A DNA stretch of 64,000 nucleotides from CAZLYF01 sp964586835 (GCA_964586835.1 CAZPIC010000011.1:1-64000), one strand, 5' to 3'; shown: positions 53,092 to 62,454, numbered from the stretch's first letter. Numbers and translations are program-made. The notes: generated by a model from the sequence alone, not told the origin.

Positions 53092-53726
53092 GATGGAACC
53101 TCTTGAAGTGCTGATTTCCTGGTAGAACCTGCTGAAGCCTCTTTCCGGTACAGCCACACAGACTGCTGATCCGACGAAGGGAATCTGGCGCTGCGCAGAA
53201 GGCGCTTTCTGGCCACCCACCTGCCCAACAACTGGGTTTGGCCGTGACGCATCATGGGGGCTGGAAGCATCAAAACCAAACTGGACCGCCTGGGGAACTC
53301 GTGTATGCGTATGCACCCTGCGTGTGCGGGGTCCCAGTCGCTCACAGACGGGCTGGTGAAGCGGTTTTCGCTTTGGAGGTCCACCCTCAGTGCTCAGAGC
53401 ACCTGTCCTTGATCTGTGGCTCGGCATTGCCAGGAAGGCCAGGGCATCTGCGACCCGGGCTCAGGGCATGGTTGTGTCGGGTAGGCTATTTGCGTTTGCG
53501 ATCACGTGCTTCAGGCTGAGAATCAGGGGGAGGCGGGCTTGGGGTGTGATCGAAACTTTGCTCACCCCAGCAAGCTGCGAGAAAGCAACGCTGTCCCGCA
53601 TCGATGCGAGGGTTGCGCTGTTGATCCTGCGCGCCGGCAGCGTGTCTTTCATAGCCAGCCTCTCCTCCGACTCACATCAGGGCAGGAATTCCGCCGCAGC
53701 GACAAGGCGGAGCTCCGGACAGGGAG
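53092..53726. other. intergenic region, no gene seen
   Basis: About 635 bases between the small membrane protein and the end of the LplA-type binding protein gene. Only shadow frames are present; no repeat or RNA gene recognised. Confidence 0.4.
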
Positions 53727-55193
53727 TTACTGTTTGCTGTCGTCCAGCTGGCGCTGGAACTCGCTGATCAGGTCGTCCACACCGGCAGCTTTAAGCAGGG
53801 AAAGGGCGGTGTCGATATTCTCCTCGTAAGGAAGGACACCGGTGGCAATGGGAGCGATGGCTGCCAGGATCTGGGTTTGAACGTCGGCATACTTGGTCTG
53901 CACCGTACTGGGATCAAAGGTGAACATGGCAGCCACACCTTCCACCGCGCTTTCATTCACGGTGTACAGCGCATCATTGGTGGCCTTAGGCGCGGTGACG
54001 GACAGGCGCAGATATTTGATGTTGCCTGCCATCCAGTCCGAGAAGTAATAACTGGGGGTACCTGTGACCGGATCGTTGATGGGGATCCTGTAATCGCCCT
54101 CAGCCTTCACATAGTCTATCCCTTCGCGGCCATACATGAACAGATCGTAGTTTTCCTGACTGGCGTACAGCCAGTTGAACAGCTGAACCACCGCCTCGGG
54201 ATGTTTGCAGGACAGGGGAACCGCATTCATGTTGCGCGTGCCATAGGGGCGAATTCGGGGATTTTCAGGATGGAAGGTGATGCTGAGGAAATCATCCACT
54301 GTGATGTCGGGATAGTTATTTTGTACCATGGTGATATCGCCAATGGTGCCGGCGTGGACGAACCAGTCCCCACTGCTGAGCTGGTTGTTGAGCTGGTCGC
54401 TGGTTGTGGTCAGGATATCCGGACTGATAAGCCCCTTCTCATACCACAGGCGGGCGTTTGCACAGTCACGCTGGAACACTTCGGTCTCGAAGAAGTTTTT
54501 TACGACGCCGTCCTGGGTGACGAAGAAGACCTTGTCATAGATAACGTAAGGCCACTCGTCATACTCCATGCTGGCCAAGCCGAAGCGGGCAGAATTGGCG
54601 CCGATGATGGGGATGTAGGGCTTCTGTGCACCTTCCCATTTCGCCATCACGACCTCAAAGGCCTCGGTTAGTTTTGTGAAGGAAGTTGGTACTTCCAAGC
54701 CGTGTTTGTCCAGGATGTCCTTGCGCAGGGTGAGCTCCGGGTCCAGAGCCGATTCCACCCAGTAAGCGGGGATCGCGTACTGTTTGCCGCCGACTTGTCC
54801 GGACTTCATCATAATCTCGGGGCAGACCGCCAGGATGCTTTGGCCATGCTCCTCGATATAGGGAGTGATATCCGCGAGCGCGCCACGCGCAGCGTAGTTT
54901 GACAGAGATACCCGGTCGTTCATGACCTGGAATACGTCGAACTCTTCCCCGGTGGAAAGCATGATATTGATTTTCTGGTCCCACGCTTCCCAGGGGAAAT
55001 AGCGAAACTCCAGCTGGACACCAACGCTGTCGGACTTCAGCTTTTCGTTGATGGCCTGAACTCCGCCGGCCAGATCCTTGGGCTCATCCCCTGGAACCAC
55101 GTACACGACGGTGGTGAGTTCATCCGCCAGGGCGTAGGGGAGCATGCTGAGGAGCAGGGTTGTTATAAGCAACAGAGACAGCAACCTATTCAT
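53727..55193 (-). CDS. extracellular solute-binding protein, LplA/YtcQ-like
   Basis: A 488-residue exported binding protein. The Sec signal (MNRLLSLLLITTLLLSMLPY, cleavage near ALADE) has no lipobox cysteine. The mature part matches the LplA-like group: LEFRYFPWEAWDQKINIMLS, EEFDVFQVM, YAIPAYWVESALDPELTLRKD and a C-terminal VDDLISEFQRQLD. It is the third gene of a permease-permease-binding protein operon, the usual order for this family. Such systems import complex plant or host oligosaccharides; the actual ligand is unknown. The start ATG follows GAGGAG. Confidence 0.92.
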   Translation of the reverse strand: MNRLLSLLLITTLLLSMLPYALADELTTVVYVVPGDEPKDLAGGVQAINEKLKSDSVGVQLEFRYFPWEAWDQKINIMLSTGEEFDVFQVMNDRVSLSNYAARGALADITPYIEEHGQSILAVCPEIMMKSGQVGGKQYAIPAYWVESALDPELTLRKDILDKHGLEVPTSFTKLTEAFEVVMAKWEGAQKPYIPIIGANSARFGLASMEYDEWPYVIYDKVFFVTQDGVVKNFFETEVFQRDCANARLWYEKGLISPDILTTTSDQLNNQLSSGDWFVHAGTIGDITMVQNNYPDITVDDFLSITFHPENPRIRPYGTRNMNAVPLSCKHPEAVVQLFNWLYASQENYDLFMYGREGIDYVKAEGDYRIPINDPVTGTPSYYFSDWMAGNIKYLRLSVTAPKATNDALYTVNESAVEGVAAMFTFDPSTVQTKYADVQTQILAAIAPIATGVLPYEENIDTALSLLKAAGVDDLISEFQRQLDDSKQ

Positions 55194-55232
55194 TTATTTC
55201 TCCTCTTGTCAGGTCGGTATACGATGAACGAA

Positions 55233-56135
55233 TTATCCCTTAACTGAGCCAACCACCATGCCCTTGATGTAGTATCGCTGCAGGAAGGGGTATAGCAAAA
55301 CGATGGGACCAATCGTAATGATGGCGGTGGCCATTTTCAGGGATTCACTGGGTGGGGTCACATATCCGCTGCCGGCGAGATATTGCAGGTCCTTGAGCAT
55401 GGAAATCTGGGAACGGAGCTGAAGCAGCAGGTACTGGATGGGGTAGAGGCTCTTGCGATCGATGAGCATGATCGCGTTCCACCAATCGTTCCAGTAACCC
55501 AGGGCGTAAAACAGCCCGACGGTCGCTATGACGGGGAGGGACAGGGGGAAATAGATCCGAAACGCGATCACGATATCGTTAGCGCCGTCTATGGTGGCGG
55601 ATTCTCGCAGGGAATCCGGCAGACTGCTCATGTAGTTGCGCACCAGGAAGAGGTTAAAAGGGTTGAAGAGCAGGCTCGGGACAAGGAGCGCGGCGAAGTT
55701 GTCTCGAAGCATCAGGCGGGTGCAGATGAGGTACCAGGGTACCATGCCGGCGCTGAACACCATGGGAATGAAGAAGAAGAGACCCAGCTTGCCCCGGTAC
55801 TTCACATTCTTGTTGGCTAGGGTATAGGCAGCCAATGCGGTGATCAGGATGGCCAGGGCTGTGCCTGCCAACGTGACCACAATGGAGACCAGATACCCCC
55901 GCAACACGGAGGAACCGCCCTGGAACATCAGCCGGTAAGCGTACAGCGAAAATCGCTGGGGGAGAAAGCTGTATCCGTTACGCATGATGGCCGCCTCGTC
56001 GGTGATGGAAACCATCAGTGTTAACACCATAGGCAACAGGCATATCAGGGAGTACACAAAGATGAATGCACCGATCCACACGTTGGCCCAGGAGCGCTTC
56101 TTGCGAGCGCTGCGAGCAGGAAGGCTCTGTTCCAT
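55233..56135 (-). CDS. ABC transporter permease, LplC/YtcP type
   Basis: A 300-residue permease of the LplC/YtcP group. VTDEAAIMRNGYSFLPQRFS-type start (SITDEAAIMRNGYSFLP), LVRNYMSSLPDSLRESATID and the C-terminal KGMVVGSVKG are typical. The coupling loop is ESATIDGANDIVIAFRI. ATG 56135 follows AAGGAG; the frame upstream to 56336 overlaps the LplB gene and is not coding. It follows LplB by 10 bases. Confidence 0.92.
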   Translation of the reverse strand: MEQSLPARSARKKRSWANVWIGAFIFVYSLICLLPMVLTLMVSITDEAAIMRNGYSFLPQRFSLYAYRLMFQGGSSVLRGYLVSIVVTLAGTALAILITALAAYTLANKNVKYRGKLGLFFFIPMVFSAGMVPWYLICTRLMLRDNFAALLVPSLLFNPFNLFLVRNYMSSLPDSLRESATIDGANDIVIAFRIYFPLSLPVIATVGLFYALGYWNDWWNAIMLIDRKSLYPIQYLLLQLRSQISMLKDLQYLAGSGYVTPPSESLKMATAIITIGPIVLLYPFLQRYYIKGMVVGSVKG

Positions 56136-56145
56136 CGGACTCTCC

Positions 56146-57102
56146 TTAATACAACACGCCGTCCGGATACAGCTTGCGTACCAGGGAGTTGGAACCGTAT
56201 ACCATGGCAAAACCGATGACGGACTGGAACAGGCTGATGGCCATGGCCTGGGACGGGTCGCCCACCTGGCGCAGCGCTCTGAACACATAGGTGTCAATGA
56301 TGTCTGTCGTCCGGTACAGGGTGCCGTTGTCACCAATAATGGCGTACATCATTCCGAAATCGCCAAACATAATCTTGCCCACCGACAGAAGGGTCATAAT
56401 GACAATGGTGGGGAGGATGAGGGGCAACGTGATTCTGGTAGCAATCTGGAAGCGGTTGGCGCCGTCTATCTGTCCGGCTTCGTTCAGGCTTGGGTCAATG
56501 CCAGCGATCGCTGCGAGGTAGATGATGGCGGTCATGCCGGCGCCCTTCCAGATCCGGACCAGCACCAGGACCGTAGGCCATACGTCTGCGTCCACATACC
56601 AGTTTTTGGATTTTCCGCCAAAAGCCATGACGACCCGATTGACGATCCCATACTGGTTGGAGAAAAGGCTGAGCACCATGTAGCTGACAATGATCCATGA
56701 GATGTAGTTGGGGAACAACATCAGAGACTGGGAGATTTTTACGAACCATCTGCTGCGCAGCTCATTGAGAAAGAGGGCCAGCAGAATGCTCATGACCGTG
56801 CCGGTGATGATGAACAGGAGGTTCAGATAGATGGTATTGAAGGTGATCCTACTGGCATATTGGGACTCGAAGAAAAACCTGAAGTTTTGCAGACCGATCC
56901 ATTTTCCCTGCGTGTAGATGGACCAGAGTGAAGAATTCTTATAGCTGTAACGCTGAAACGCTATGGCGATGTAGGGATAGGAAAAATAGCTGAACACGAC
57001 CACATACGCAAGTGCGGGCAAAAGGATGAGATAAGAGAATTTGTTGCGATTGATGTCGTGCAATATTCCCCGAGGCTCGGCTTTTGCTATTCTATTCGTC
57101 AC
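56146..57102 (-). CDS. ABC transporter permease, LplB type
   Basis: A 318-residue permease of the LplB group. YLILLPALAYVVVFSYF, YPYIAIAFQRYSY, LFPNYISWIIVSYM and the coupling loop EAGQIDGANRFQIATRI are family landmarks. The start is GTG 57102, with only a weak AGGGTG upstream. First gene of the operon, behind a good promoter. No ATPase is encoded, as usual for Lpl-type systems, which depend on a shared MsmX-like ATPase. Confidence 0.92.
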   Translation of the reverse strand: MTNRIAKAEPRGILHDINRNKFSYLILLPALAYVVVFSYFSYPYIAIAFQRYSYKNSSLWSIYTQGKWIGLQNFRFFFESQYASRITFNTIYLNLLFIITGTVMSILLALFLNELRSRWFVKISQSLMLFPNYISWIIVSYMVLSLFSNQYGIVNRVVMAFGGKSKNWYVDADVWPTVLVLVRIWKGAGMTAIIYLAAIAGIDPSLNEAGQIDGANRFQIATRITLPLILPTIVIMTLLSVGKIMFGDFGMMYAIIGDNGTLYRTTDIIDTYVFRALRQVGDPSQAMAISLFQSVIGFAMVYGSNSLVRKLYPDGVLY

Positions 57103-57172
57103 GCCCGTACACCCTAACTTTTGTAGCGTCGGTCCGTGCTTTTTCGTTGCATCATTTCCTCATCTGATGTTC

Positions 57173-57201
57173 ACTTTAGCACCATCACCATCAAATGTCA
57201 A
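57173..57201 (-). promoter_or_regulatory. promoter of the Lpl-type transport operon
   Basis: On the minus strand a perfect TTGACA (57201-57196), 17 bases, TAAAGT (57178-57173), about 70 bases before the LplB start. Confidence 0.65.
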
Positions 57202-57257
57202 GGTGACCCGTTCCACAGAACCGGGACACCGGCTGGCTGGTGTTTTGCGCCGCTTCA

Positions 57258-57285
57258 TTGACATTCTCGCTGGTGTTTCTATACT
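57258..57285 (+). promoter_or_regulatory. promoter of the DUF1861 gene
   Basis: A perfect TTGACA (57258-57263), a 16-base spacer and TATACT (57280-57285), about 45 bases before the ATG at 57332. It is back to back with the Lpl operon promoter. Confidence 0.65.
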
Positions 57286-57331
57286 CGGGCTACAAAGCTT
57301 GATATAAAATGCGTCAAAGGAGGCTCCTCAC

Positions 57332-58291
57332 ATGACATACTCGAAAAAAAAGGACCTGTTTGAGAAAAACTGGAAACAAGTGGAAAACGCCCTGCTGTCC
57401 TTCGAAGGGGTTGAAGGCTATGACGTATATAACGCTTCTGTTCCCTTTGTGCATGACGGACAGACGTACCTTTTTGGTCGGGTGGAGCGCCGGGAAGAGT
57501 GGGCCAAAAGCCACGTGCGCCTGTTTATCAGAACCGGAGTAGACCAGTATACAGCTGTTTCGAACAGCATGATCTATCCACTGGAAGACCCTTATATCAG
57601 CCGAATCCGAGGAGAGATGGTCCTGGGTGGAACGCATGTGGTGTATGAAGGAGGAGAGATGGCCCGGCTGTACGCCTACTTCTATCAGGGGGCGAAGCCT
57701 TGGGACCTGCGATACTTTACAACCGGCCCCCTCAACATGAAGGACATCCGCCTGGTAGAGATGGAGCGCGGCATCGGTGTATTTTCAAGGCCAAAGGGCA
57801 GGCATATTGTGGAGGAGTACGGTTCCGAATCCGTGGTGGGATACACGGAGATCTTCGACCTGCGCGAACTGACGCCCGAGCGGATTGGGAGTGCTGTCGT
57901 GATCCCAGACATGTTTGGCCCTGGCGAATGGGGTGGCTGCAACCAATGTTACCTGCTGGATACCGGGCTCATAGGCATCATAGGGCACAAGAGCTATACC
58001 AGGCAGACGGAAGGCAGTCTGATCCTGTCTGTCTATGTCAATGTTTCCTTTGTCTTTGACCCGTGGAAGCACAGCATCATCGATGAAAGGATCATTGCCA
58101 CCCGTGCCAGTTATCCCATGGCACCTGCCAAGATACCCGAACTGGCTGACTGCGCCTTTACCTCCGGGATCGTCCAAAGAAAAGACGGGAAGCTTAATCT
58201 GTACAGCGGGTTGGGGGACACCTGCCAGGGGCGGGTGGTCATTGACAATCCCTTTGAAGGATATGGATCCCTCATCCGGGCTAATCTCTGA
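57332..58291 (+). CDS. DUF1861 family protein (glycosidase-like beta-propeller)
   Basis: A 319-residue cytoplasmic protein. YDVYNASVPFVHDGQTYLFGRVERR near the start (quoted here in two parts: YDVYNASVPF and TYLFGRVERR), then MVLGGTHVVYEG, GVFSRPKGRHIVEEYG and GEWGGCNQCYLL fit the DUF1861 family, which seems related to five-bladed propeller glycosidases and phosphorylases (GH43/GH130 fold). Catalytic activity is not established, to my knowledge. The ATG follows AAAGGAGG. It diverges from an Lpl-type oligosaccharide transporter, which suggests it processes the imported sugar. Confidence 0.8.
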   Translation: MTYSKKKDLFEKNWKQVENALLSFEGVEGYDVYNASVPFVHDGQTYLFGRVERREEWAKSHVRLFIRTGVDQYTAVSNSMIYPLEDPYISRIRGEMVLGGTHVVYEGGEMARLYAYFYQGAKPWDLRYFTTGPLNMKDIRLVEMERGIGVFSRPKGRHIVEEYGSESVVGYTEIFDLRELTPERIGSAVVIPDMFGPGEWGGCNQCYLLDTGLIGIIGHKSYTRQTEGSLILSVYVNVSFVFDPWKHSIIDERIIATRASYPMAPAKIPELADCAFTSGIVQRKDGKLNLYSGLGDTCQGRVVIDNPFEGYGSLIRANL

Positions 58292-59008
58292 TAGGTCTAG
58301 ATGCCAGACAAGCTTTCAGGGTGTTTATACGCCAGCTACACCTCGCAGCTGGCCGTGGAGTGCCTTTGCAACCGTTCACACAATCCCTGGATCGCACGGA
58401 AAGACGGTCTTTCCCGCAGCTTCAATGAAGTGCTTCGCGCCTGCTTGCAGCGGGGTGATCCTCTCCCGTGCCAGCGTGAGCTCCATCGTCTGGCTGAGTG
58501 CCGCCTGGGCTGGATTTGAAATATCTGGCACACGGGTGATTTAGTTCCCTGCAGATATTCCTTCAGGTGTCTTCCATCCAGTTTACGGAGGTGCACACCC
58601 TCAGCAATGCGCTTTCGGCGCGCAAAGGGTTGCTGCGCCGCTGCGAGGGGTGACCTTGGCACGTTCATTGAAGCGATCGAGGGGACCTCCTGACCCTGAG
58701 GCTTTTGTGTAATCAATGGCAGGCACAAGCGCCTAATGGTTTCATTGATGAGAATACTTCACTGAGCTCACCGTGCGGACGGGTACCCATTGTCAAGCAG
58801 CTGTTCGATGGAGTCGGCTATCACGATCACACGATTTAATATGCGCCGAAGCAGGGTATAGCGCATATCCTATCCTCCCTTTGCCCTCCCGACCGCTTGG
58901 TGACGATCTAATACAGACCGGGGTATGTTATTTGCTTTTATCCGAAAATCCAAGCGATGGAACAGGGTTGAACACAGGCGGTAGAAACCCAGATCATTAT
59001 AAATTGCA
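58292..59008. other. intergenic region, no gene seen
   Basis: About 700 bases after the DUF1861 gene with only shadow frames. No RNA gene recognised. The stem-loop that terminates the next minus-strand gene lies at its right edge. Confidence 0.4.
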
Positions 59009-59042
59009 ACAGCGAGGCCCCGTGAGGTGGGGGCCCCGCTGT
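59009..59042 (-). terminator. probable terminator of the secreted split-barrel-like gene
   Basis: ACAGCGAGGCCCC (59009-59021) pairs with GGGGCCCCGCTGT (59030-59042), 13 base pairs with one mismatch. Read on the minus strand it lies 66 bases after the stop and is followed by TGCAATTTATAA, a weak T-rich stretch. Confidence 0.5.
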
Positions 59043-59107
59043 CTAGGGTGGTCCTATGGCTGGTGACTTCCGCCTTGCAGCCAAGCGGCCAGCCTATCCG
59101 ACTGATC

Positions 59108-59689
59108 TCAGAGGAGAATCGCTCTCGAGGTCTCGATGGAGAGGACCTTCATCGTGATGGTGAAGGAGCTCAACTGCATTGGTGCCCCGGAATAATGTGC
59201 GTTGAATTCACCGGCTTCGAATGCTGCGTCGGTGTAAACCTGCTCATCGACACTGAGTACGGCGCAGTGCACGAGGTACGTTACATCGGAAGATATCAGG
59301 AGGCTGCCCCTGGCGTTCTCCTTGGCGAGGTTGAGCGCATTTTGCCCGTAAGTCAGCTCGATGATGATCTGATCCTCCCCCTTGCCGTCAATGTGTTTCC
59401 ACTGAGAAATGGTAGAGAGGCCAACACTGCCATCAGGATTTACAGACATGATCTGTGCATTGAGACCTTCTGGGGCGGTATAACCCTCCTTCTTGCTTTC
59501 GGCAAGGGTTGCGAGGTCTGCGCCGTTAGCGGCAAGAAAGGCGATGGCCTTGGCATATTCTTCGCCGGCGAGCGTGGTTTTGGTGGTGGAAGCGGAACTG
59601 TATGTATCCACTAGCTCCTCCCCGAGAGCCCCTACTGACAGGCTGGCTACGAGCACGAGCGCAAACAAGGTAAGCAATAGCTTTTTCAT
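59108..59689 (-). CDS. secreted protein, possibly pyridoxamine-phosphate-oxidase-like split barrel
   Basis: A 193-residue protein with a clear signal peptide (MKKLLLTLFALVLVASLSVG, cleavage near GALGEE) and no lipobox. The mature part, with IMSVNPDGSVGLSTISQW, DQIIIELTYGQNALNLAKEN and SSDVTYLVHCAVLSVD, has the rhythm of the flavin-binding split-barrel family (Gly in the first strand turn, then QxAxNLxxN). This assignment is by eye and uncertain. ATG 59689 follows GGGAGGGATG; the open frame upstream is short and not coding. It stands alone between two carbohydrate loci. Confidence 0.6.
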   Translation of the reverse strand: MKKLLLTLFALVLVASLSVGALGEELVDTYSSASTTKTTLAGEEYAKAIAFLAANGADLATLAESKKEGYTAPEGLNAQIMSVNPDGSVGLSTISQWKHIDGKGEDQIIIELTYGQNALNLAKENARGSLLISSDVTYLVHCAVLSVDEQVYTDAAFEAGEFNAHYSGAPMQLSSFTITMKVLSIETSRAILL

Positions 59690-60150
59690 GACATCCCTCC
59701 CATGAAATTTTGAATGGACCGACAAGAGTTAACAACCACCAGACATTACCGAGGTCACCCCGTTTGCGGAAAAGGGAGGATAACGTAGCAGCATGAACAG
59801 GGATTGTCAAACATTCGGAACGCTTTTCAGGGCATACACAGAAACGGTTAAAATTCCTCCTTATGATGAGCAGCTGACGAACCCTCACAGCCTTCGAATC
59901 ATGCTTTCTTCCTCCCCAGCACTGACGACAGGAAGGAGATTTCGGCCCTTCGCACGGTCGGCGCCGCTGCGCAGTCTCTTTCCAACGATCGCTATCCCTA
60001 AGGCGGATCCTCTGATGGATCTTCTTCCTTAACAGGATGAAACGGCGCTCGTACTTCTTGCCGTCCGGATGCTTAAATACCCTTTCCAGTTGAGTTTCAA
60101 GTCTTCAGCCCTGCTGGCAGGGTCGGAGTATACAAGCAGAGAAGGGCGAT
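59690..60150. other. intergenic region, no gene seen
   Basis: About 460 bases between two minus-strand genes. A weak promoter (TTGTTA, 17 bases, CAAAAT on the minus strand, near 59705-59735) may serve the secreted protein gene. No other feature. Confidence 0.35.
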
Positions 60151-60179
60151 AAAAAAACTGACCCGGTATACCGAGTCAG
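60151..60179 (-). terminator. Rho-independent terminator of the Rbs-type sugar operon
   Basis: On the minus strand CTGACTCGGT and ACCGGGTCAG (60179-60158, one mismatch) form a 10-bp stem followed by seven T (60157-60151). It starts ~20 bases after the isomerase stop. The plus-strand side also has an A-tract before it, so it is partly bidirectional. Confidence 0.85.
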
Positions 60180-60200
60180 CAAAAAGAAGGACTCCTTCCG

Positions 60201-61259
60201 TTAAGCCGGACTTTCTGTCGCACACGTTGAGACGATGCCCTTCAGGTAGTCCCGGGCACGGTACAGCCTATCCATCATCTGGTCCTGGTAGGGGATGCGC
60301 TCGTAGTCTTCGGGATTGGGGATCAGCCCCTCCGCTATCTTCTGAGAAGTGCTTGCAGCCAGCTTAAAGACGGTGGCGAGCTCCCTGGCGGAAAGTTCCT
60401 CGTGCCCTGCGTGCCAGCTTTCATCAAACACGGGGACCTCGAAGAGCCACTTGTGATCCTCGACGGAGAGGGGGAGGTCTGGGTTGGCATTGTAGAGGAT
60501 TGGGATGAGCCTCTCCCATTCCACAATGCCTTCCCCCGCCGGTCTTCCCTGGCGGGTGAAACCCCTGTTGGAAAGGTAGATGATGGCATCCTTCGCGTGG
60601 GTCAGATGCGTATAGGGGGCTGCGCGCTGCGCAGCCATCACAGGGTTTTCTGCGTGGACAAGTACGTTAGCCGTATCAAGGGTGATACCGGCAATATCGG
60701 GCCCCAGGTCTTCGGCCATGCGAGCCAGCTCGAAGGTGGTCGATTCGCCATGCGTTTCCAGGTTGATGCGACTTTTACAAGCGCGCAGCACGGGCTTCAG
60801 CAGCCGTATCACCTCTGCGGAGGCTTTCAGATGCTTCTGCCAGGGAACGGGATGGTTGAAACGCTCGTCGACGCCGCCCATTGTGCTGCGCAGCTCATGC
60901 CATCCCGCCTCTGCAAGGGCTTCGACCTGCGGCCTTAACATGTCTGCGACGTCGTGCGTTTCTCGGCTTAGAAAGAGGGGATTGCACGAGCTGACGGACA
61001 CATACGAGTATAGCTTAAGCTCATCTGCGTAGGCGCGGACGGCCTTCATGCGCCCGATGTCCAGGGAGGTGACCGCCTCAAGCCCGGCTTTGGGGATCTC
61101 GCCGCCGGCCTGTGCGGTGGCCTGATCCTTGTTCATGCCGATGTACCCGATCTCATCAAAGGCCATGCCTTCAAAACCGTGAGCCTTTGCAAAGTCCAGC
61201 TGCGCAAAAGGGTCCACCGAAACCTCACGGATTGTAAACGCTTCAAGTCCTACTCTCAT
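60201..61259 (-). CDS. sugar phosphate isomerase/epimerase (TIM barrel, AP-endonuclease 2 superfamily)
   Basis: A 352-residue cytoplasmic TIM-barrel protein of the xylose isomerase-like superfamily. MRVGLEAFTIREVSVDPF is the typical first strand, followed by KAHGFEGMAFDE, INLETHGESTTFELAR (metal-binding Glu), GITLDTANVLVHAENP and HLTHAKDAIIY, and LSVEDHKW (metal site). The exact sugar is unknown; the pairing with a Gfo/Idh/MocA oxidoreductase suggests inositol- or keto-sugar-type catabolism. I choose ATG 61259 behind GTGAGGG; a TTG lies six bases upstream. It follows the oxidoreductase by 9 bases. Confidence 0.87.
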   Translation of the reverse strand: MRVGLEAFTIREVSVDPFAQLDFAKAHGFEGMAFDEIGYIGMNKDQATAQAGGEIPKAGLEAVTSLDIGRMKAVRAYADELKLYSYVSVSSCNPLFLSRETHDVADMLRPQVEALAEAGWHELRSTMGGVDERFNHPVPWQKHLKASAEVIRLLKPVLRACKSRINLETHGESTTFELARMAEDLGPDIAGITLDTANVLVHAENPVMAAQRAAPYTHLTHAKDAIIYLSNRGFTRQGRPAGEGIVEWERLIPILYNANPDLPLSVEDHKWLFEVPVFDESWHAGHEELSARELATVFKLAASTSQKIAEGLIPNPEDYERIPYQDQMMDRLYRARDYLKGIVSTCATESPA

Positions 61260-61268
61260 CGCCAACCC

Positions 61269-62351
61269 TCACTTTCCCCATGGCCTGGACTCGATGGGCA
61301 GAGAAACGAAACAACCGGAAGCCTCCGAACGGTAGGCGGCCTCCGCGACCTCGACAGTCTTCATGGAATCACTGCCCCAAGTACGGATATCAGCCGGCTC
61401 ACCACGCAGCATTTTTAGCCACTCTGTGACCATGATCGTGTGGGGGGACCTTGCTTCTCCCACCTCGATCTTCTCAAACGCTTTCTTAGTGGGTTCGAGC
61501 GCGTACTCGAACAGACGCTTATCGGACTCGTCATGCACCTTGAAAAACGCGCCTCGGTCGCTCATGAAATAGGCCTCGCCCTCGGTGCCACAGACATGGA
61601 TCAGCTCGTACCACAAGCCGTTATCGGTCCTGTTCGAGGTTGTGAACCAGTTGATCGACAGATGTGCCAGTGCGCCGGAGGCCATTCGCGCGGCAATGAC
61701 GCCGATGCATTCGCCCTCCATTCTTTCAGGGAGGGTGGCGGACATGGATGCGACCGTTCCAACCTCGCCGCCCATCCAGCGCAGCGCGTCGATCTGGTGT
61801 GTCAGACAGCTCATGATCGCACCGCCGCCAATGCCATCTCGCCTAAACACCCAGCTTCCCTTCGGGAAGATGACATTCTGGTTGTGCTCCAGCTTGAAGT
61901 AAAGAATACGCCCCAGCTTTCCGGTATTGATGAGGTCCCTGAGGGCTTTCCACTCGGGGAAATACCTCCGATCATGGCCGATGACCAGGGTGACGCCGGC
62001 GTCTTCGCAGGCTTGAAGCATGCGGCCGCACTCATCGATATTTCTCGCCATCACTTTTTCGCACAGGACATGTTTTTTGGCTTGTGCCGCCGCAAGTGTT
62101 GCGGGCAGATGCAGGTTGTGCGGTAAATTGATGATGACAGCGTCGATATCATCCCGTGCAAGCATTTCATCCCAACGATCGAGGACTGCCACGCCGCTGC
62201 CAAGCTTTGCGTGAACGCGCTCGGACGACTTGTCCCTGGAGCTGACGCAGACCGCCCGGACGCTGCACCTGTCTTCGTTTGCCGCCAGCGCGGGTGCGTA
62301 GGCGTCAAGGATTGTGCCTGCCCCGAAAATCCCAATGCCGAGTTTCTTCAC
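61269..62351 (-). CDS. Gfo/Idh/MocA family oxidoreductase
   Basis: A 360-residue NAD(P)-dependent oxidoreductase acting on sugars or inositols. The nucleotide fold is LGIGIFGAGTILDAYAPAL, then DAVIINLPHNLHLPATLAA and the substrate motif HVLCEKVMARN (the EKP-like motif has V instead of P). The DGIGGGAIMSCLTHQIDALRW segment is the standard conserved helix with the catalytic histidine. Start GTG 62351 behind GGAGG. Second function in an operon with an Rbs-type importer and a TIM-barrel isomerase, so it likely oxidises the imported sugar. Confidence 0.92.
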   Translation of the reverse strand: MKKLGIGIFGAGTILDAYAPALAANEDRCSVRAVCVSSRDKSSERVHAKLGSGVAVLDRWDEMLARDDIDAVIINLPHNLHLPATLAAAQAKKHVLCEKVMARNIDECGRMLQACEDAGVTLVIGHDRRYFPEWKALRDLINTGKLGRILYFKLEHNQNVIFPKGSWVFRRDGIGGGAIMSCLTHQIDALRWMGGEVGTVASMSATLPERMEGECIGVIAARMASGALAHLSINWFTTSNRTDNGLWYELIHVCGTEGEAYFMSDRGAFFKVHDESDKRLFEYALEPTKKAFEKIEVGEARSPHTIMVTEWLKMLRGEPADIRTWGSDSMKTVEVAEAAYRSEASGCFVSLPIESRPWGK

Positions 62352-62387
62352 AAGCAACCTCCGTGCTGTCGCTGATTAAAAACAGAA

Positions 62388-62417
62388 GGGGGAACTGATG
62401 CGACTGCATCAGTCCCC
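62388..62417 (-). terminator. intercistronic stem-loop after the Rbs-type binding protein gene
   Basis: ACTGATGC (62394-62401) and GCATCAGT (62406-62413) form a perfect 8-bp stem with a GACT loop, extended by GGGG/CCCC with a bulge. Read on the minus strand it is 37 bases after the binding protein stop, and CTTCTGTTTTT follows, so partial termination before the oxidoreductase gene is possible. Confidence 0.55.
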
Positions 62418-62454
62418 ATTCCCATCCGTACGGGTGACTCGTGGAGTAGCCCGT

